A stretch of 64,000 nt of DNA from ATZT02 sp964655115. GTDB lineage: Bacteria; Actinomycetota; Actinomycetes; S36-B12; UBA5976. Location: contig CAZZKM010000001.1 in the NCBI GenBank assembly GCA_964655115.1, positions 104,078-168,077 on the forward strand, in the 5' to 3' direction. Shown one piece after another: positions 52,558 through 62,916 of the stretch (position 1 is the first letter of the stretch; every line of letters begins with the position of its first letter). The notes below the pieces were generated by a model that worked only from the letters and a program-made list of their open reading frames with translations, was not told where the DNA came from and made no database searches. Made by a program: the position numbers and the translations under genes.

Positions 52558-53364
52558 TTAAAAGAAATAAAAGTTAGTAATTGTTCCACTTGCAACTAAA
52601 CGAACATATAAATCACAAAGGGCTACGCCAATTAAAGAAATCCAAGCAAATTTGGCGTGATGCACATTTAATTTTGAAACTATGGTCCAACTCTTATAAC
52701 GAAGCGGATGTTTAGAGAAATGTTTTAATCTTCCACCTATTGCATGTCTGCAAGAGTGACAAGAAAGTGAATAAAGCCAAAGCAAAGTTGCATTAGTCAC
52801 CATTACAAGTGTTCCCACACTTAAATGTCCCCAATTTCCTTGTGGATCTTTGAAAGCAATAATTGCATCGTAGGTAAGAATTACGTTAAAAATTAATCCC
52901 AGTAAAAAGAAGTAACGATGTGCGTTTTGCAAAATTAATGGAGACTTAGTTTCTCCTGAATATGATTTATGTGGTTCTGCAACAGCACAAGCAGGCGGTG
53001 ATTGCCAGAATGAACGGTAATAAGTTTTTCTGTAGTAATAACAAGTCATTCTAAATCCAAGAGGAACAGCAAGAATAATTAATGCGGGAGATAAGATCCA
53101 CCAACTACCAAATGGTTGACCTAAATGTGAAGCACCTTCAACGCAACTTGTTGCTAAACAAGGTGAGTAAAAAGGTGAAATTAAAGGTTCTGCAAAATAA
53201 AATTTATTTTCAAATGCTCTAAAAGTTGAATAGATAATGAAAGAAACTAAAACTCCAACAGTAATTGCAGCTTGGATCCACCATTTATCAATTCTTAAAT
53301 GTCGATAGGGAACTTGAGCTCTGGTAGGAGAACCTACACCTTTTTCCATCGAACCAATTGCCAT
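52558..53364 (-). CDS. sdhC: succinate dehydrogenase cytochrome b subunit
   Basis: The 268-residue protein has five hydrophobic helices (for example WIQAAITVGVLVSFIIYSTF at 29-48) and several membrane-located histidines (HRYFFLLGLIF; LSCHSCRHAIGGRL) that could bind two hemes. This matches the single-chain membrane anchor of actinobacterial succinate dehydrogenase, which transfers electrons to menaquinone. It leads the sdhCAB operon. Confidence 0.9.
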   Translation of the reverse strand: MAIGSMEKGVGSPTRAQVPYRHLRIDKWWIQAAITVGVLVSFIIYSTFRAFENKFYFAEPLISPFYSPCLATSCVEGASHLGQPFGSWWILSPALIILAVPLGFRMTCYYYRKTYYRSFWQSPPACAVAEPHKSYSGETKSPLILQNAHRYFFLLGLIFNVILTYDAIIAFKDPQGNWGHLSVGTLVMVTNATLLWLYSLSCHSCRHAIGGRLKHFSKHPLRYKSWTIVSKLNVHHAKFAWISLIGVALCDLYVRLVASGTITNFYFF

Positions 53365-53448
53365 GAAAAAGAGTTTAGTCTTGCGGCATGGGTTTAGGCA
53401 TACTCAAAAGTTATTCAAACCCTTGTGAGATGTCGCACAGCAGAGTTT

Positions 53449-55233
53449 TTAAGTGTTATCCCTAATTTCTAAAAGCACGGCCCCGTTTGCAACAGAGGCA
53501 CCAACTTCAACAGATAGTTCACTTACAACTCCGGATTTATGAGCAAGAATTGGCTGTTCCATTTTCATAGCCTCAATCACAAATAAAAGCTCACCTTCTG
53601 CAACACTTTGACCATTTTTTACAGCAATTTTTACAAGTGTTCCCTGCATAGGACTTTGCACGGCGTCAGAATCAAGTGAGCCAAGATTGGTTCTTTGATG
53701 TCTTGCCACAGGCGGCTTCTTTTGTTTTACTCCTCCTGAAGTTAAACCATTTGGCATCGTGACTTCAATTCGTTTTCCATTTACTTCTAAAACTAAAGTT
53801 GAACGATCATCAATTAGTGAAGTTTTACTGTTATCAACGTATGCAGGTATTTCATTATTAAATTCATTTTCAATCCAACTTGTGTACACACTAAATTTTT
53901 GTAAAGGATCATTTGGAGCAAAAGCTGGATCATTAATAACTGCTTTGTGAAATGGAATAGCAGTGGCAATTCCTTGTACTTCAAATTCAGATAATGCTCT
54001 TCTTGATCTTTCTAATGCTTCTTGGCGATTTGCACCAGTAACAATTAATTTTGCTAATAATGAATCAAAATTTCCCCCAATAATGTCACCTTGTTTAAAG
54101 CCGGCATCAACTCTTACACCGGCTCCACTTGGTTCTTTCCAAACTTTTAACTGACCAGGTGCAGGTAGAAAGTTTTTGCCAGGATCTTCACCATTAATTC
54201 GAAATTCAATACTGTGACCATTGATTATAGGATCGTGGTAGCCAAGTTTTTCACCCATAGCAATTCTTAATTGCTCGCGAACTAAATCGATTCCAGTTAC
54301 TTCTTCAGAAACTGGATGTTCCACTTGAAGTCTGGTATTTACTTCTAAAAATGAAATAGTTCCATCTTGACCGATTAAAAATTCGCAAGTTCCTGCACCT
54401 TCGTATTTAGCTTCTTTCAGTATTGCTTTGGAGGAATCATAAAGTTGTTTTCTTTGCTCATCATTTAAAAATGGGGCAGGAGCTTCCTCAACTAATTTTT
54501 GATGTCTTCGTTGCAAAGAACAATCTCTAGTCGAAACCACAACTACGTTTCCATGTTTATCTGCTAAACATTGAGTTTCTACGTGTCTTGGTTTATCTAA
54601 ATATCTTTCGACAAAACATTCACCTCTACCAAAAGCAGCAACTGCTTCTCTTACTGCAGATTCATATAGTTCAACAATCTCTTCTTTATTTCTTGCAACT
54701 TTTAAGCCACGTCCTCCACCACCAAAAGCAGCTTTAATTGCAACAGGTAAACCATGTTTTTGTGCAAATTCCACAACTTCACTTGCATCTTTAACTGGAT
54801 CTTTTGTGCCAGGAACTAACGGTGCTCCAACTTTTGAAGCGATATGCCTTGCTTGAACTTTGTCTCCTAAAGCTTTAATCGCAGCAGGAGAAGGACCAAT
54901 CCAATTTAGATTTGCATCAATAACACTTTGTGCAAACTCGGCATTTTCGGAAAGAAATCCATATCCAGGATGAATTGCATCTGCGCCAGACTTTTTTGCA
55001 ATCTCTAAAATTTTTGGAATAGAAAGATATGTTTCACTTGCTAAGTTTCCATGAAGTGCATAAGCCTCATCGGCATGAAGTACATGTAACGCATCTCTAT
55101 CAGGGTCTGCATAAATAGCTACACTTTTAATTCCTGCATCTTTGCAAGCTCTTGCGACTCTGACAGCAATTTCACCACGATTTGCAATTAGTACTTTGTT
55201 GATAGGAAATTTAGGGGTATCAGTTTTTGCCAT
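53449..55233 (-). CDS. accA3: acyl-CoA carboxylase alpha subunit (biotin carboxylase-BCCP)
   Basis: Residues 1-450 are biotin carboxylase: [23 protein letters not shown]-grasp with [13 protein letters not shown], and [20 protein letters not shown]. The C-terminal 75 residues are a biotinyl domain with the biotinylated Lys in [13 protein letters not shown]. It charges biotin with CO2 for the AccD subunit at 56071. The symbol follows actinobacterial naming and is approximate; whether it serves acetyl- or propionyl-CoA is open. Confidence 0.94.
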   Translation of the reverse strand: MAKTDTPKFPINKVLIANRGEIAVRVARACKDAGIKSVAIYADPDRDALHVLHADEAYALHGNLASETYLSIPKILEIAKKSGADAIHPGYGFLSENAEFAQSVIDANLNWIGPSPAAIKALGDKVQARHIASKVGAPLVPGTKDPVKDASEVVEFAQKHGLPVAIKAAFGGGGRGLKVARNKEEIVELYESAVREAVAAFGRGECFVERYLDKPRHVETQCLADKHGNVVVVSTRDCSLQRRHQKLVEEAPAPFLNDEQRKQLYDSSKAILKEAKYEGAGTCEFLIGQDGTISFLEVNTRLQVEHPVSEEVTGIDLVREQLRIAMGEKLGYHDPIINGHSIEFRINGEDPGKNFLPAPGQLKVWKEPSGAGVRVDAGFKQGDIIGGNFDSLLAKLIVTGANRQEALERSRRALSEFEVQGIATAIPFHKAVINDPAFAPNDPLQKFSVYTSWIENEFNNEIPAYVDNSKTSLIDDRSTLVLEVNGKRIEVTMPNGLTSGGVKQKKPPVARHQRTNLGSLDSDAVQSPMQGTLVKIAVKNGQSVAEGELLFVIEAMKMEQPILAHKSGVVSELSVEVGASVANGAVLLEIRDNT

Positions 55234-55244
55234 GATTGTTCACT

Positions 55245-55862
55245 TTATTTGATGTCCCATAATTTAGTCCAAGACAAGCCAAGTTCTTTCACCATTTCTC
55301 TTACAATTGGCAAAGATAAACCAATCACATTGCTGTAATCTCCATCAACTTTGGTAATAAATGCAGCCCCTAAAGAATCTATTGTGAATGCTCCTGCAAC
55401 ATACAAAGGTTCTGTTGTTGCTACATAATCAAATATTTCTTCATCGTCAATGTTTGCAAAAAATACTTTTGTAGAAACTGATTTAGAAATTATCTGTTTA
55501 TTATCTAGTCTTATTATTGTATGTCCTGTGTGTAAAAAGCCAGTTTTTCCTCGCATATCTTTCCATCTTTGAATCGCAGCATCAGCTGTCAATGGTTTGC
55601 CGTAAGGTTTATTCTCAAATTCCAACATTGAATCAGCAGCTATCAATATACCTTCAGTTAAAGAAATATTATTATCAAAAACATTTTTTGCTTTTGCAAT
55701 TGATAGTTCAAGTACTATTTTTGAGACTGGTGAATCTTTAAACGTGTTTTCAATCTCTTTTTCATTTATTTCACTGGGAATAACAATTGGATTAATTTTC
55801 TGTGTTTTTAAAAGCATCAATCGAGCAGGAGAATTTGATGCCAGGATTACCGGATAGCTCAT
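55245..55862 (-). CDS. maf: Maf-like nucleotide pyrophosphatase
   Basis: The 205-residue protein starts VILASNSPARLMLLKTQKI, the Maf signature, and has SLTEGILIAADSMLEF and YGKPLTADAAIQRWKDMRGK. Maf proteins hydrolyse non-canonical nucleoside triphosphates such as modified dTTP or UTP. It lies between accE and the carboxylase alpha gene, its ATG overlapping the accE stop by 4 nt, a common actinobacterial arrangement. Confidence 0.93.
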   Translation of the reverse strand: MSYPVILASNSPARLMLLKTQKINPIVIPSEINEKEIENTFKDSPVSKIVLELSIAKAKNVFDNNISLTEGILIAADSMLEFENKPYGKPLTADAAIQRWKDMRGKTGFLHTGHTIIRLDNKQIISKSVSTKVFFANIDDEEIFDYVATTEPLYVAGAFTIDSLGAAFITKVDGDYSNVIGLSLPIVREMVKELGLSWTKLWDIK

Positions 55863-56074
55863 ACTCCACTTGTTTTAGAAAATTGCCAACCACTATCTAA
55901 AAGCGGGGAAGTTCTAAACTTCAAATTTGGGTTATTCCAATTGCTTACTTTTGATTTTTGTTTGAGTAGTTCCCCTGAGGAATTTTTTGCTGAAATTAAC
56001 GCAATTTCTATGGCATGTAATTCTTCTGGAGTGGGATTTCCCCTCACAACTTTAAAATCCAAAGGATTACTCAT
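55859..56074 (-). CDS. accE: acyl-CoA carboxylase epsilon subunit
   Basis: The 71-residue protein has [20 protein letters not shown], the helical core typical of AccE, and a C-terminal Trp-containing tail. AccE is a small actinobacterial subunit that stabilises the alpha-beta carboxylase complex. It overlaps the AccD gene upstream by 4 nt and Maf downstream by 4 nt. Its presence supports the actinobacterial assignment. Confidence 0.88.
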   Translation of the reverse strand: MSNPLDFKVVRGNPTPEELHAIEIALISAKNSSGELLKQKSKVSNWNNPNLKFRTSPLLDSGWQFSKTSGV

Positions 56075-57660
56075 AAAGGAATATTTCCATGTTTTTTAGG
56101 TGGCATTGATTCTCGTTTTGTCATTAATTGTCTTAAACCTCTAATAATTCGAATTCGAGTTTCACTTGGCGCAATTACTGCATCAATCCATCCTCGTTCA
56201 GCTGCTACGTATGGATTATCAAACGCTTCTTCATATTCATTAATGCGATTTTGTCTTTCTTTAATTTGATCATTTGCAGAACTTATTTCTTTTCTAAATA
56301 AAATATTGACAGCACCTTGTGCTCCCATCACTGCAACTTGGGCAGTAGGCCAGGCAAAATTTAAATCTGCACCTAAATGTTTTGAACCCATAACAATATA
56401 AGCACCGCCATAAGCTTTTCTAGTGATCACAGTAATTAAAGGAACACTTGCTTCTGCATATGCATAAATTAACTTTGCACCACGTCTAATAATTCCACCG
56501 TATTCTTGATCAACACCAGGTAAGAATCCTGGCACATCAACAAAAGTAATTATGGGAATATTAAAAGCATCACATGTTCTAACAAATCTTGCAGCTTTTT
56601 CAGATGCTTCAATATCTAACGTTCCAGCAAATTGCATAGGTTGATTTGCAACTACTCCAACACTTTGACCTTCAATTCTTCCAAATCCAACCATTATGTT
56701 TGGAGCCCAACCAGAATGTACTTCAAAAAATTCATCATCATCTAAAACATGCTTTACTAAAACATGCATGTCATAAGGTTGATTTGCAGAATCAGGAACC
56801 AAAGTATCCATTTCTAAATCATGTTGGTTAACTTCTAAATCAACTCTTGAATCAAAATGTTGTGCAGATTCAGCATTATTTGATGGAAGAAAACTTAATA
56901 AAGTTCTTACATAATCGAGTGCATCATCTTCATCACTTGCCATGTAATGAGCAACTCCCGATTTTGTAGCGTGAGCTCTTGCTCCACCTAAATCTTCAAA
57001 AGAAACTTCTTCACCAGTTACTGTTTTAATTACATCTGGACCAGTGATGAACATGTGAGAAGTTTTATCGACCATAACCACAAAATCTGTTAAAGCTGGA
57101 GAATAAACCGCGCCTCCTGCACAAGGTCCCATAATTATTGAAATTTGTGGAACTACTCCAGATGCTTTGGTGTTACGTAAAAATATTTCTCCATACATTG
57201 CTAAAGATGCAACACCTTCTTGAATTCTTGCTCCACCAGAATCATTTATTCCTACAATCGGGGCACCTGTTTTTATTGCTAAATCCATTAACTTAACAAT
57301 TTTTCCACCCATTGCTTCACCTAAAGATCCACCCATTGTTGTGAAATCTTGCGAGTAAACATAAATTGGTCGACCATCAATTGTTCCAAAACCTGTGATT
57401 ACTCCATCGCCTGCCGGACGATTTTTATTCATACCAAAATTATTTTTTTGATGTCTAACTAATTCGTCTATTTCTTGAAAAGTTCCTTCATCTAATAGTG
57501 AGGCTAATCTTTCACGGGCACTTTTCTTACCCTTGGCATTTTGTTTATCTTTAGCAATTTGAGCCTGATCTTCATGAATTTCTTTTTTAATTCCTTGAAG
57601 ATTTTTTAATTTAGACGCAGTGGTGCGAGGATTTGTGTTATCGCTTGTATTACTTGCCAC
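56071..57660 (-). CDS. accD5: acyl-CoA carboxylase beta subunit (carboxyltransferase)
   Basis: The 529-residue carboxyltransferase moves CO2 from biotin to an acyl-CoA. It has [18 protein letters not shown] near the start, the first oxyanion region [30 protein letters not shown], and [20 protein letters not shown]. The start is GTG 57660 with GAGGA upstream. It leads the accD-accE-maf-accBC operon. The symbol is by analogy; acetyl- versus propionyl-CoA is not decided. Confidence 0.92.
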   Translation of the reverse strand: MASNTSDNTNPRTTASKLKNLQGIKKEIHEDQAQIAKDKQNAKGKKSARERLASLLDEGTFQEIDELVRHQKNNFGMNKNRPAGDGVITGFGTIDGRPIYVYSQDFTTMGGSLGEAMGGKIVKLMDLAIKTGAPIVGINDSGGARIQEGVASLAMYGEIFLRNTKASGVVPQISIIMGPCAGGAVYSPALTDFVVMVDKTSHMFITGPDVIKTVTGEEVSFEDLGGARAHATKSGVAHYMASDEDDALDYVRTLLSFLPSNNAESAQHFDSRVDLEVNQHDLEMDTLVPDSANQPYDMHVLVKHVLDDDEFFEVHSGWAPNIMVGFGRIEGQSVGVVANQPMQFAGTLDIEASEKAARFVRTCDAFNIPIITFVDVPGFLPGVDQEYGGIIRRGAKLIYAYAEASVPLITVITRKAYGGAYIVMGSKHLGADLNFAWPTAQVAVMGAQGAVNILFRKEISSANDQIKERQNRINEYEEAFDNPYVAAERGWIDAVIAPSETRIRIIRGLRQLMTKRESMPPKKHGNIPL

Positions 57661-57691
57661 CTGGTCCTCACTCTTTATATGTCTCTTGTCG

Positions 57692-57697
57692 TACGGT
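57692..57697 (+). promoter_or_regulatory. birA -10 box, leaderless
   Basis: TACGGT lies 6 nt before GTG 57704 with no ribosome site between. It supports the shorter birA start and a leaderless transcript. Confidence 0.5.
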
Positions 57698-57703
57698 ACT
57701 AGT

Positions 57704-58504
57704 GTGACAGATTTTTACGAAAACAGAGCAGGCCTAGACACTCAAGTTTTAGCGCAGGAACTCAAAAAACGAAGCAGTCTATGGCAGGAATATGTGTTAC
57801 TTGACGAAATTGATTCAACTAATGAATTTATTAAAAGAATGGAAAAAAAAGAAGGTTTATTTGTCCTGGCTAACTTTCAAACCAAAGGTAAAGGACGACA
57901 GGATCGAACTTGGGTTGCACCTAAAAATTCTTCAATATTTGTATCAATCTGTTTGAAACCAAATAAAAATGGAAACATCTCTTGGATTCCACTTTTAACA
58001 AGCCTTGCTCTATTTAGAAGCCTTAGAACATTTACAAATGAAAATATAAAAATTAAGTGGCCAAATGATTTAGTGATAATTAGAAATAATGAACAATTAA
58101 AGTTTTCAGGTATTTTAGTGGAAATAACTGAAGATTTTGCAATAGTGGGGGTAGGAATTAATTACAACCAAAAAATAGAGGAATTACCAATCAAAAATTC
58201 CACAAGCCTTAGCACTTTTCTAAGTGGTGAAATATTTAGAGAAGAAATAATTGCTAGTTTTATATCTGAATTAGCAGCACTTTGGAATGAAGAAAACCTT
58301 TCAGCTACTTGGCCAACACAAGCAAGTATCAGAGAATACAAAACAAATTGTGTCACAATTGGTCAAGAAATTAATGCACAATTAGTAAACAAAGAAAACA
58401 TTTTTGGGTTAGCCCAAGATGTGTTAGAAACAGGAGAATTACAAATTAAAACAGATTCAAATATCCTAAATTTAACATCGGCAGATATAACTTTGTCACA
58501 TTAA
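57704..58504 (+). CDS. birA: biotin--[acetyl-CoA carboxylase] ligase
   Basis: BirA joins biotin to the BCCP lysine, here of the neighbouring carboxylase. The 266-residue protein has [11 protein letters not shown], the biotinyl-AMP loop [21 protein letters not shown] with the catalytic Lys, and FSGILVEIT. It lacks the DNA-binding domain of E. coli BirA, so it is not a repressor. The frame extends to 57620 (hydrophobic extra residues overlapping the accD start), but GTG 57704 fits the family and has a -10 box 6 nt before it. Confidence 0.93.
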   Translation: MTDFYENRAGLDTQVLAQELKKRSSLWQEYVLLDEIDSTNEFIKRMEKKEGLFVLANFQTKGKGRQDRTWVAPKNSSIFVSICLKPNKNGNISWIPLLTSLALFRSLRTFTNENIKIKWPNDLVIIRNNEQLKFSGILVEITEDFAIVGVGINYNQKIEELPIKNSTSLSTFLSGEIFREEIIASFISELAALWNEENLSATWPTQASIREYKTNCVTIGQEINAQLVNKENIFGLAQDVLETGELQIKTDSNILNLTSADITLSH

Positions 58505-58505
58505 A

Positions 58506-59261
58506 ATGAATGACTTTTCACCAAGAGTTGGATTACTAAAAACTGAAGAATATGTCAGATATTTTGAATTTTCTTTGAAACAATTGAATATAAATTACGA
58601 AATTATTGACTCAATAAGTAGTAAGTGCGATTTTTACATTTCTTCTAGGGATAAAAATATTGATATCTTTTCAATAAAAGAAAATAATTTATTATCAGGA
58701 TTTGTAGTAACTCTTGCTAGATCTAAACAGGGTCAAATTGTGGTTTATCCAGTTTCTAGTTTTCAGGAAAATGAAGTTATTACTCCAGCAGAGAATTTAA
58801 GTGATTCTTTGGCATCAAAATTACAATCTGTTGCAATAGATTTAGCTACAAAAAATAATTTAGAAGGATCACTTGAAGTAGTTTTTTCAAAAGAAAAAAA
58901 TGAGGTATGCCAAGTAAATTCATTACCCACTTTTTTGAGTTTATGGACGATTGATGGCGCGATTACTTCAATATTTGAAAATCACGTAAGAGGACTGCTG
59001 AATTTACCTTTGGGAAGTCCTAAATTACTTAATCAAACTGTAGTTACTATCCAAGTAATTGGTGGCAATTATTCAGATATGTATAAACCTTTTCTACATA
59101 TCTTGGCAAGAGATCCAGAATTAAGAGTTCATTTGTATCAAAAGAAAGTGATATTGAATGAAGTTGTTGGGCATGTAACTTTAAAAGGAAAAAATGTTAA
59201 AGATTTACTTGAACGAGCCCATCACGCAGCAGATTATTTAAACGGCAAAATTACTGAATAA
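58506..59261 (+). pseudogene. decayed PurK-like protein (ATP-grasp centre deleted)
   Basis: The 251 residues align in order with N5-CAIR synthetase (PurK) but with the middle missing. Residues 7-34 resemble its first strand and helix; then at about 64 the text jumps to the late ATP-grasp part (SGFVVTLARSKQGQIVVYPV), followed by WTIDGAITSIFENHVRGLLN and the C-terminal DLLERAHHAADYLNGK. Most of the ATP-binding domain is gone, and the catalytic NELAPRPHNSGH-type motif reads VNSLPTFLSL (137-146). It has an intact frame and starts 1 nt after birA, so it may be a pseudoenzyme rather than a dead gene. No purE is nearby. Confidence 0.72.
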
Positions 59262-60323
59262 TTATTCAGTTTCAAAAACTGGAATTTTAGATCCTTCTTG
59301 TAAGGCTTTGAATACTTCTTGAGCATTATCTGTAAGTTTTCTAACCGAGCCTAAATCACCGACATTTCCTCCAGATTTATTTGGTAAAGTTTGAGATTCG
59401 ATTCCGCCACTTCTTAATGCAAAAGCTAAAGGAATCAAATCAAATGGACCAACACCTTGATTTACAGAAATTGCATTTGCTAATGCAGAAACTGTTTGAG
59501 GAGCTCTAATGGGATTTAATAAAGTAAACGGTGACAATGATTTTTTCATGATTTGTTTTACTACTTCTTGTTGTCTTTCAGTTCGCCCAATATCACCTTT
59601 AGGATCTGCATAACGCATACGAGCATAAGCAAGCGCTGTTAAGCCATCAACAGTTTGACATCCTTGTTTAATGTTTAATCCAGATTTTTTATCCTCAAAA
59701 TCTTGACTTGGACAAACTGTAATTCCATTAAAACTATTTACAACATTTACTAAACCTGCAAAACCAATTTCTGCATAATTATCCATTTGCACACCAACTA
59801 AATTTTCTACAGTATTTAATGACAAGCTTGGTCCACCAAAGGCGTAGGCAGCATTTATTTTGTTTTTCTTTTCACCTGTTTCGCCATGAGCAGGAATAGT
59901 TACCAAAAGATCTCTTGGAATACTTGTTAATTGAAGTGGTGTACCAATTTTTGGCACAGACATAATAAGAATTGTGTCACTTCTTTGTCCTTCAAATTTT
60001 CCAAGTGGTGCACCTTCTAAAACAGGATTATCAATATCGTCTCTGGAATCACTTCCAATCAATAGCCAGGTTCTACCGGGAGATTTTGGAATTTCAGTTT
60101 CATTTCTTACAAGTTCTATTTTGTTTAATTGGAATAAAGCGATGATTAGCAGAAAACTAAACCAGATGCCCAAAGAGGCAAGAACTATTAGAAAGATTTT
60201 TGATTTGGTAATTTGGGCAGGTTTCTTACCAGATTTTTGCTTGGGCTTTGAAGAATCGCGATACCAATCCTCAGGTAAACCTTTTTTGTTATCCACGCAG
60301 TCAATCGTATGATTAAGTGACAA
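59262..60323 (-). CDS. LytR-CpsA-Psr (LCP) family phosphotransferase
   Basis: LCP proteins attach undecaprenyl-linked glycopolymers to peptidoglycan. The 353-residue protein has a cytoplasmic Lys-rich N-terminus, one helix (about 44-66) and the outside catalytic domain: LLIGSDSRDDIDNPV, GQRSDTILIMSV, TSIPRDLLVTIP and ALAYARMRYADPKGDIGR, with the Arg and Asp residues that bind pyrophosphate. It is divergent from the glycan export cluster, whose polymer it probably attaches to the wall. Confidence 0.93.
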   Translation of the reverse strand: MSLNHTIDCVDNKKGLPEDWYRDSSKPKQKSGKKPAQITKSKIFLIVLASLGIWFSFLLIIALFQLNKIELVRNETEIPKSPGRTWLLIGSDSRDDIDNPVLEGAPLGKFEGQRSDTILIMSVPKIGTPLQLTSIPRDLLVTIPAHGETGEKKNKINAAYAFGGPSLSLNTVENLVGVQMDNYAEIGFAGLVNVVNSFNGITVCPSQDFEDKKSGLNIKQGCQTVDGLTALAYARMRYADPKGDIGRTERQQEVVKQIMKKSLSPFTLLNPIRAPQTVSALANAISVNQGVGPFDLIPLAFALRSGGIESQTLPNKSGGNVGDLGSVRKLTDNAQEVFKALQEGSKIPVFETE

Positions 60324-60385
60324 GATTTTTATTTATATTCGACTAGCGTTGCTATATAGATTTAAGAAAAAGGTGGGATATCAGT

Positions 60386-61363
60386 ATGAAACCTCCTGTT
60401 TCAGTGATAATTCCAGTCTTAAATGAAGAAAGATTTTTATTCCAAGCAGTAAATGCAGTTTTAAATCAACAATATGAATCTGAATTCGAAGTTATCTTGG
60501 CACTTGGTCCCTCGAAAGATAAAACAAATGATGCTGCAAAAGAATTAGCAAAAGATTCAAGAGTCAAATTAATTGATAACCCTTCAGGTAAAACCGCTTC
60601 TGCTTTAAACCAAGCGATTAAAAATTCGAGATTTGACATCATCGTTCGATTAGACGGACACGCCATAGTTGATAAAAATTATTTAGAAAATGCAGTTTCA
60701 ACTCTTTTGGAAACAAATGCAGATAATGTTGGCGGTTTAATGCAAGCTGAAGGAATTTCTAATTTCGAAAAATCAGTAGCAGCTGCCATGACTTCTAAAT
60801 TTGGAGTTGGTAATGCACCATTTCATGTTGGAGGATCTCCTGGTGAAGTCGACACAGTTTATTTAGGAACATTTAGAAAAAGTGCACTAGAAAGAGTTGG
60901 ATATTTTGATGAATCTTTTGTTAGAGCTCAAGATTGGGAATTAAATTATCGCATTAGAAAAACTGGTGGGAAAATATGGTTCAACCCAAAATTAGTTGTA
61001 AGTTATCGACCTCGTCCAAATTTAAAAGCTTTAGCAAAACAATATTTTGAGTACGGTCAATGGCGAAAACAAGTTACTAAAAAATATCCAGAGACAATTT
61101 CTTTGAGATATCTTGCACCACCAATTACAGTAACTGGTTTACTAACAGGAGTAATTTTTATTTTGTTAAATATTTTTACTCAAATAAGTTTCTTTAATAT
61201 TGGTTGGCTAGCAATATTTAGCTATCTTGCTGTTTTGGTACTTGCTTTCATAACTATAAAAGGAAAAATTAGTCTAAAAAGTCGTTTACTTTTATTTCTA
61301 GTTTTACCTACCATGCATTTATCGTGGGGCGTTGGTTTCTTAAAACCAACAAAGCGCCTGTAA
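60386..61363 (+). CDS. family 2 glycosyltransferase with membrane tail
   Basis: The GT-A domain has VSVIIPVLNEERFLFQAVNA, the donor-binding IIVRLDGHAIVDKN (DxD-like DGH), and RAQDWELNYRIRKTGGKIWF. Three hydrophobic helices close the 325-residue protein (about 248-315). AGGTGG precedes the ATG. It leads the glycan cluster and probably builds the polymer on a lipid carrier at the inner membrane. The sugar is unknown. Confidence 0.92.
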   Translation: MKPPVSVIIPVLNEERFLFQAVNAVLNQQYESEFEVILALGPSKDKTNDAAKELAKDSRVKLIDNPSGKTASALNQAIKNSRFDIIVRLDGHAIVDKNYLENAVSTLLETNADNVGGLMQAEGISNFEKSVAAAMTSKFGVGNAPFHVGGSPGEVDTVYLGTFRKSALERVGYFDESFVRAQDWELNYRIRKTGGKIWFNPKLVVSYRPRPNLKALAKQYFEYGQWRKQVTKKYPETISLRYLAPPITVTGLLTGVIFILLNIFTQISFFNIGWLAIFSYLAVLVLAFITIKGKISLKSRLLLFLVLPTMHLSWGVGFLKPTKRL

Positions 61364-61413
61364 TCTTAGGTTTAACGCGATCACACTGATAAGCGTGGAG
61401 GAGAACGAACCCT

Positions 61414-62172
61414 TTGGGTAAGTTTGGCGCTTTGCGGATTTTGATTTATCGAGATTTACAAATTAGATATGCCGGTACTTGGCTTGGATATTTGTGGACC
61501 CTTTTAGATCCCCTGGCAATGGCATTTATTTACTGGTTAGTTTTTACTCAAATTATTGGTGCAAAAAACATAGGCGAACAACCTTATATTTTATTTTTAC
61601 TTACAGGAATTCTTTCTTGGACTTGGTTCAACGGATCGGTTACAGATTCAGCAAGATCTTTAGTTGTAGAAAGCAAAATGGTCAGATCAATTGCTATTCC
61701 AAGATATCTTTGGGTGATAAAAAGTATCGGAGCTAAAGGAACAGAATTTCTTTTAGCTTTTCCTATATTAATAATTATAACTTTGATAACCCAAGCCAAA
61801 GTAAATTTTGAAATATTTTGGATTCTTTTTGCAATAGTTTTACAATTTTTATTACTTTCAGGAATTGGGCTTATACTTGCGCCCTTAACTGTGCTTGCAA
61901 GAGATACTTCAAATTTATTAAGAATTTTATTGAGAATGATGTTTTATTTAACACCTATCATTTATGGAATTTCAGATATTCCAGTAAAATATCAAATTTT
62001 GTCTTACTTCAATCCAATGACTGGAATTATTTCTATGTATCGAGCTGGATTTTGGGCAGAACCAAATTTGGGGACAGCAGTAATTTTTTCAACAATAATT
62101 TCTGTATCTATATTTATCTTCGGGATAGTTTTCTTTAAACGAATTGAAAAAACAGTATTGAAGGAGGTGTAA
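61414..62172 (+). CDS. ABC-2 type polysaccharide export permease
   Basis: The 252-residue protein has six helices and the TagG/Wzm-family segments RDLQIRYAGTWLGYLWTLLD near the N-terminus and FYLTPIIYGISDIP near residue 195. It exports lipid-linked glycans (teichoic acid, O-antigen or galactan-type) with the ATPase encoded next. TTG start with GGAGGAG 9 nt upstream. The same family in actinobacteria exports arabinogalactan precursors. Confidence 0.93.
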   Translation: MGKFGALRILIYRDLQIRYAGTWLGYLWTLLDPLAMAFIYWLVFTQIIGAKNIGEQPYILFLLTGILSWTWFNGSVTDSARSLVVESKMVRSIAIPRYLWVIKSIGAKGTEFLLAFPILIIITLITQAKVNFEIFWILFAIVLQFLLLSGIGLILAPLTVLARDTSNLLRILLRMMFYLTPIIYGISDIPVKYQILSYFNPMTGIISMYRAGFWAEPNLGTAVIFSTIISVSIFIFGIVFFKRIEKTVLKEV

Positions 62173-62916
62173 ATGAGTATTGTTATTGATGTAAATAATG
62201 TAGGTATAAGTTTTAAAAGAAATAGAAAAAGAAACTTTTCAGTTAGAGAATTATTGCTACAGCAAAAAAATACTTCTCCAAAAGGCGAATTCTGGGCTTT
62301 AAAAAATATTAATTTTAAAATTAATGAAGGCGAAGCTGTCGGATTGATGGGAGCAAATGGTCAAGGTAAAAGTACTTTATTAAGAATCATCGCTGGAGTT
62401 CTAATTCCAGATGAAGGAACAGCCACAGTACAAGGTGGAGTTGCACCACTTATTGAATTAACTGGGGGACTAAAAAGTGATTTAACAGCTAGAGACAATA
62501 TTTATTTAGTAGCTGGATTGCACGGTTTATCCAAAGCAGAAGTTAAGAAAAGATTTAATAATATTGTGGAATTTGCTGAAATCGGAGATTTTTTAGATAC
62601 TCCAGTTAGACATTTTTCAAGTGGTATGAAAATAAGACTAGGTTTTTCAATTGTTACTTCAATTGATGAACCAATAATTCTGGTAGATGAAGCTTTAGCA
62701 GTAGGAGATGCTGCCTTTAAAGAAAAGTGTTACATCAGAATGAAAGATTTATTGAATCAAGGTAAAACCTTATTTTTAGTTTCTCATAAAGAAAAAGATT
62801 TGAAAGAATTTTGCACTCGGGGACTTTATTTAAAGCAAGGTTTACTAGCTGTTGATGGCACGTTAAACGAAGCGCTTAATGCTTATCATCAAGATTCAGG
62901 AGTCTTTGATGACTAA
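62173..62916 (+). CDS. polysaccharide export ABC transporter ATPase
   Basis: The 247-residue TagH/Wzt-type ATPase has Walker A LMGANGQGKSTLLRI, the signature VRHFSSGMKIRLGFSI and Walker B ILVDEALAVGDAAF. It has no long C-terminal glycan-binding domain, so export does not depend on a modified chain end. It starts immediately after the permease stop, with GGAGGTG before ATG, and overlaps the CDP-alcohol transferase gene by 8 nt. Confidence 0.94.
   Translation: MSIVIDVNNVGISFKRNRKRNFSVRELLLQQKNTSPKGEFWALKNINFKINEGEAVGLMGANGQGKSTLLRIIAGVLIPDEGTATVQGGVAPLIELTGGLKSDLTARDNIYLVAGLHGLSKAEVKKRFNNIVEFAEIGDFLDTPVRHFSSGMKIRLGFSIVTSIDEPIILVDEALAVGDAAFKEKCYIRMKDLLNQGKTLFLVSHKEKDLKEFCTRGLYLKQGLLAVDGTLNEALNAYHQDSGVFDD

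Noticed and set aside
57620..57703. N-terminal membrane extension on BirA
   Set aside because: The 28 extra residues overlap the divergent accD start and are unlike the family. GTG 57704 has a well-placed -10 box.
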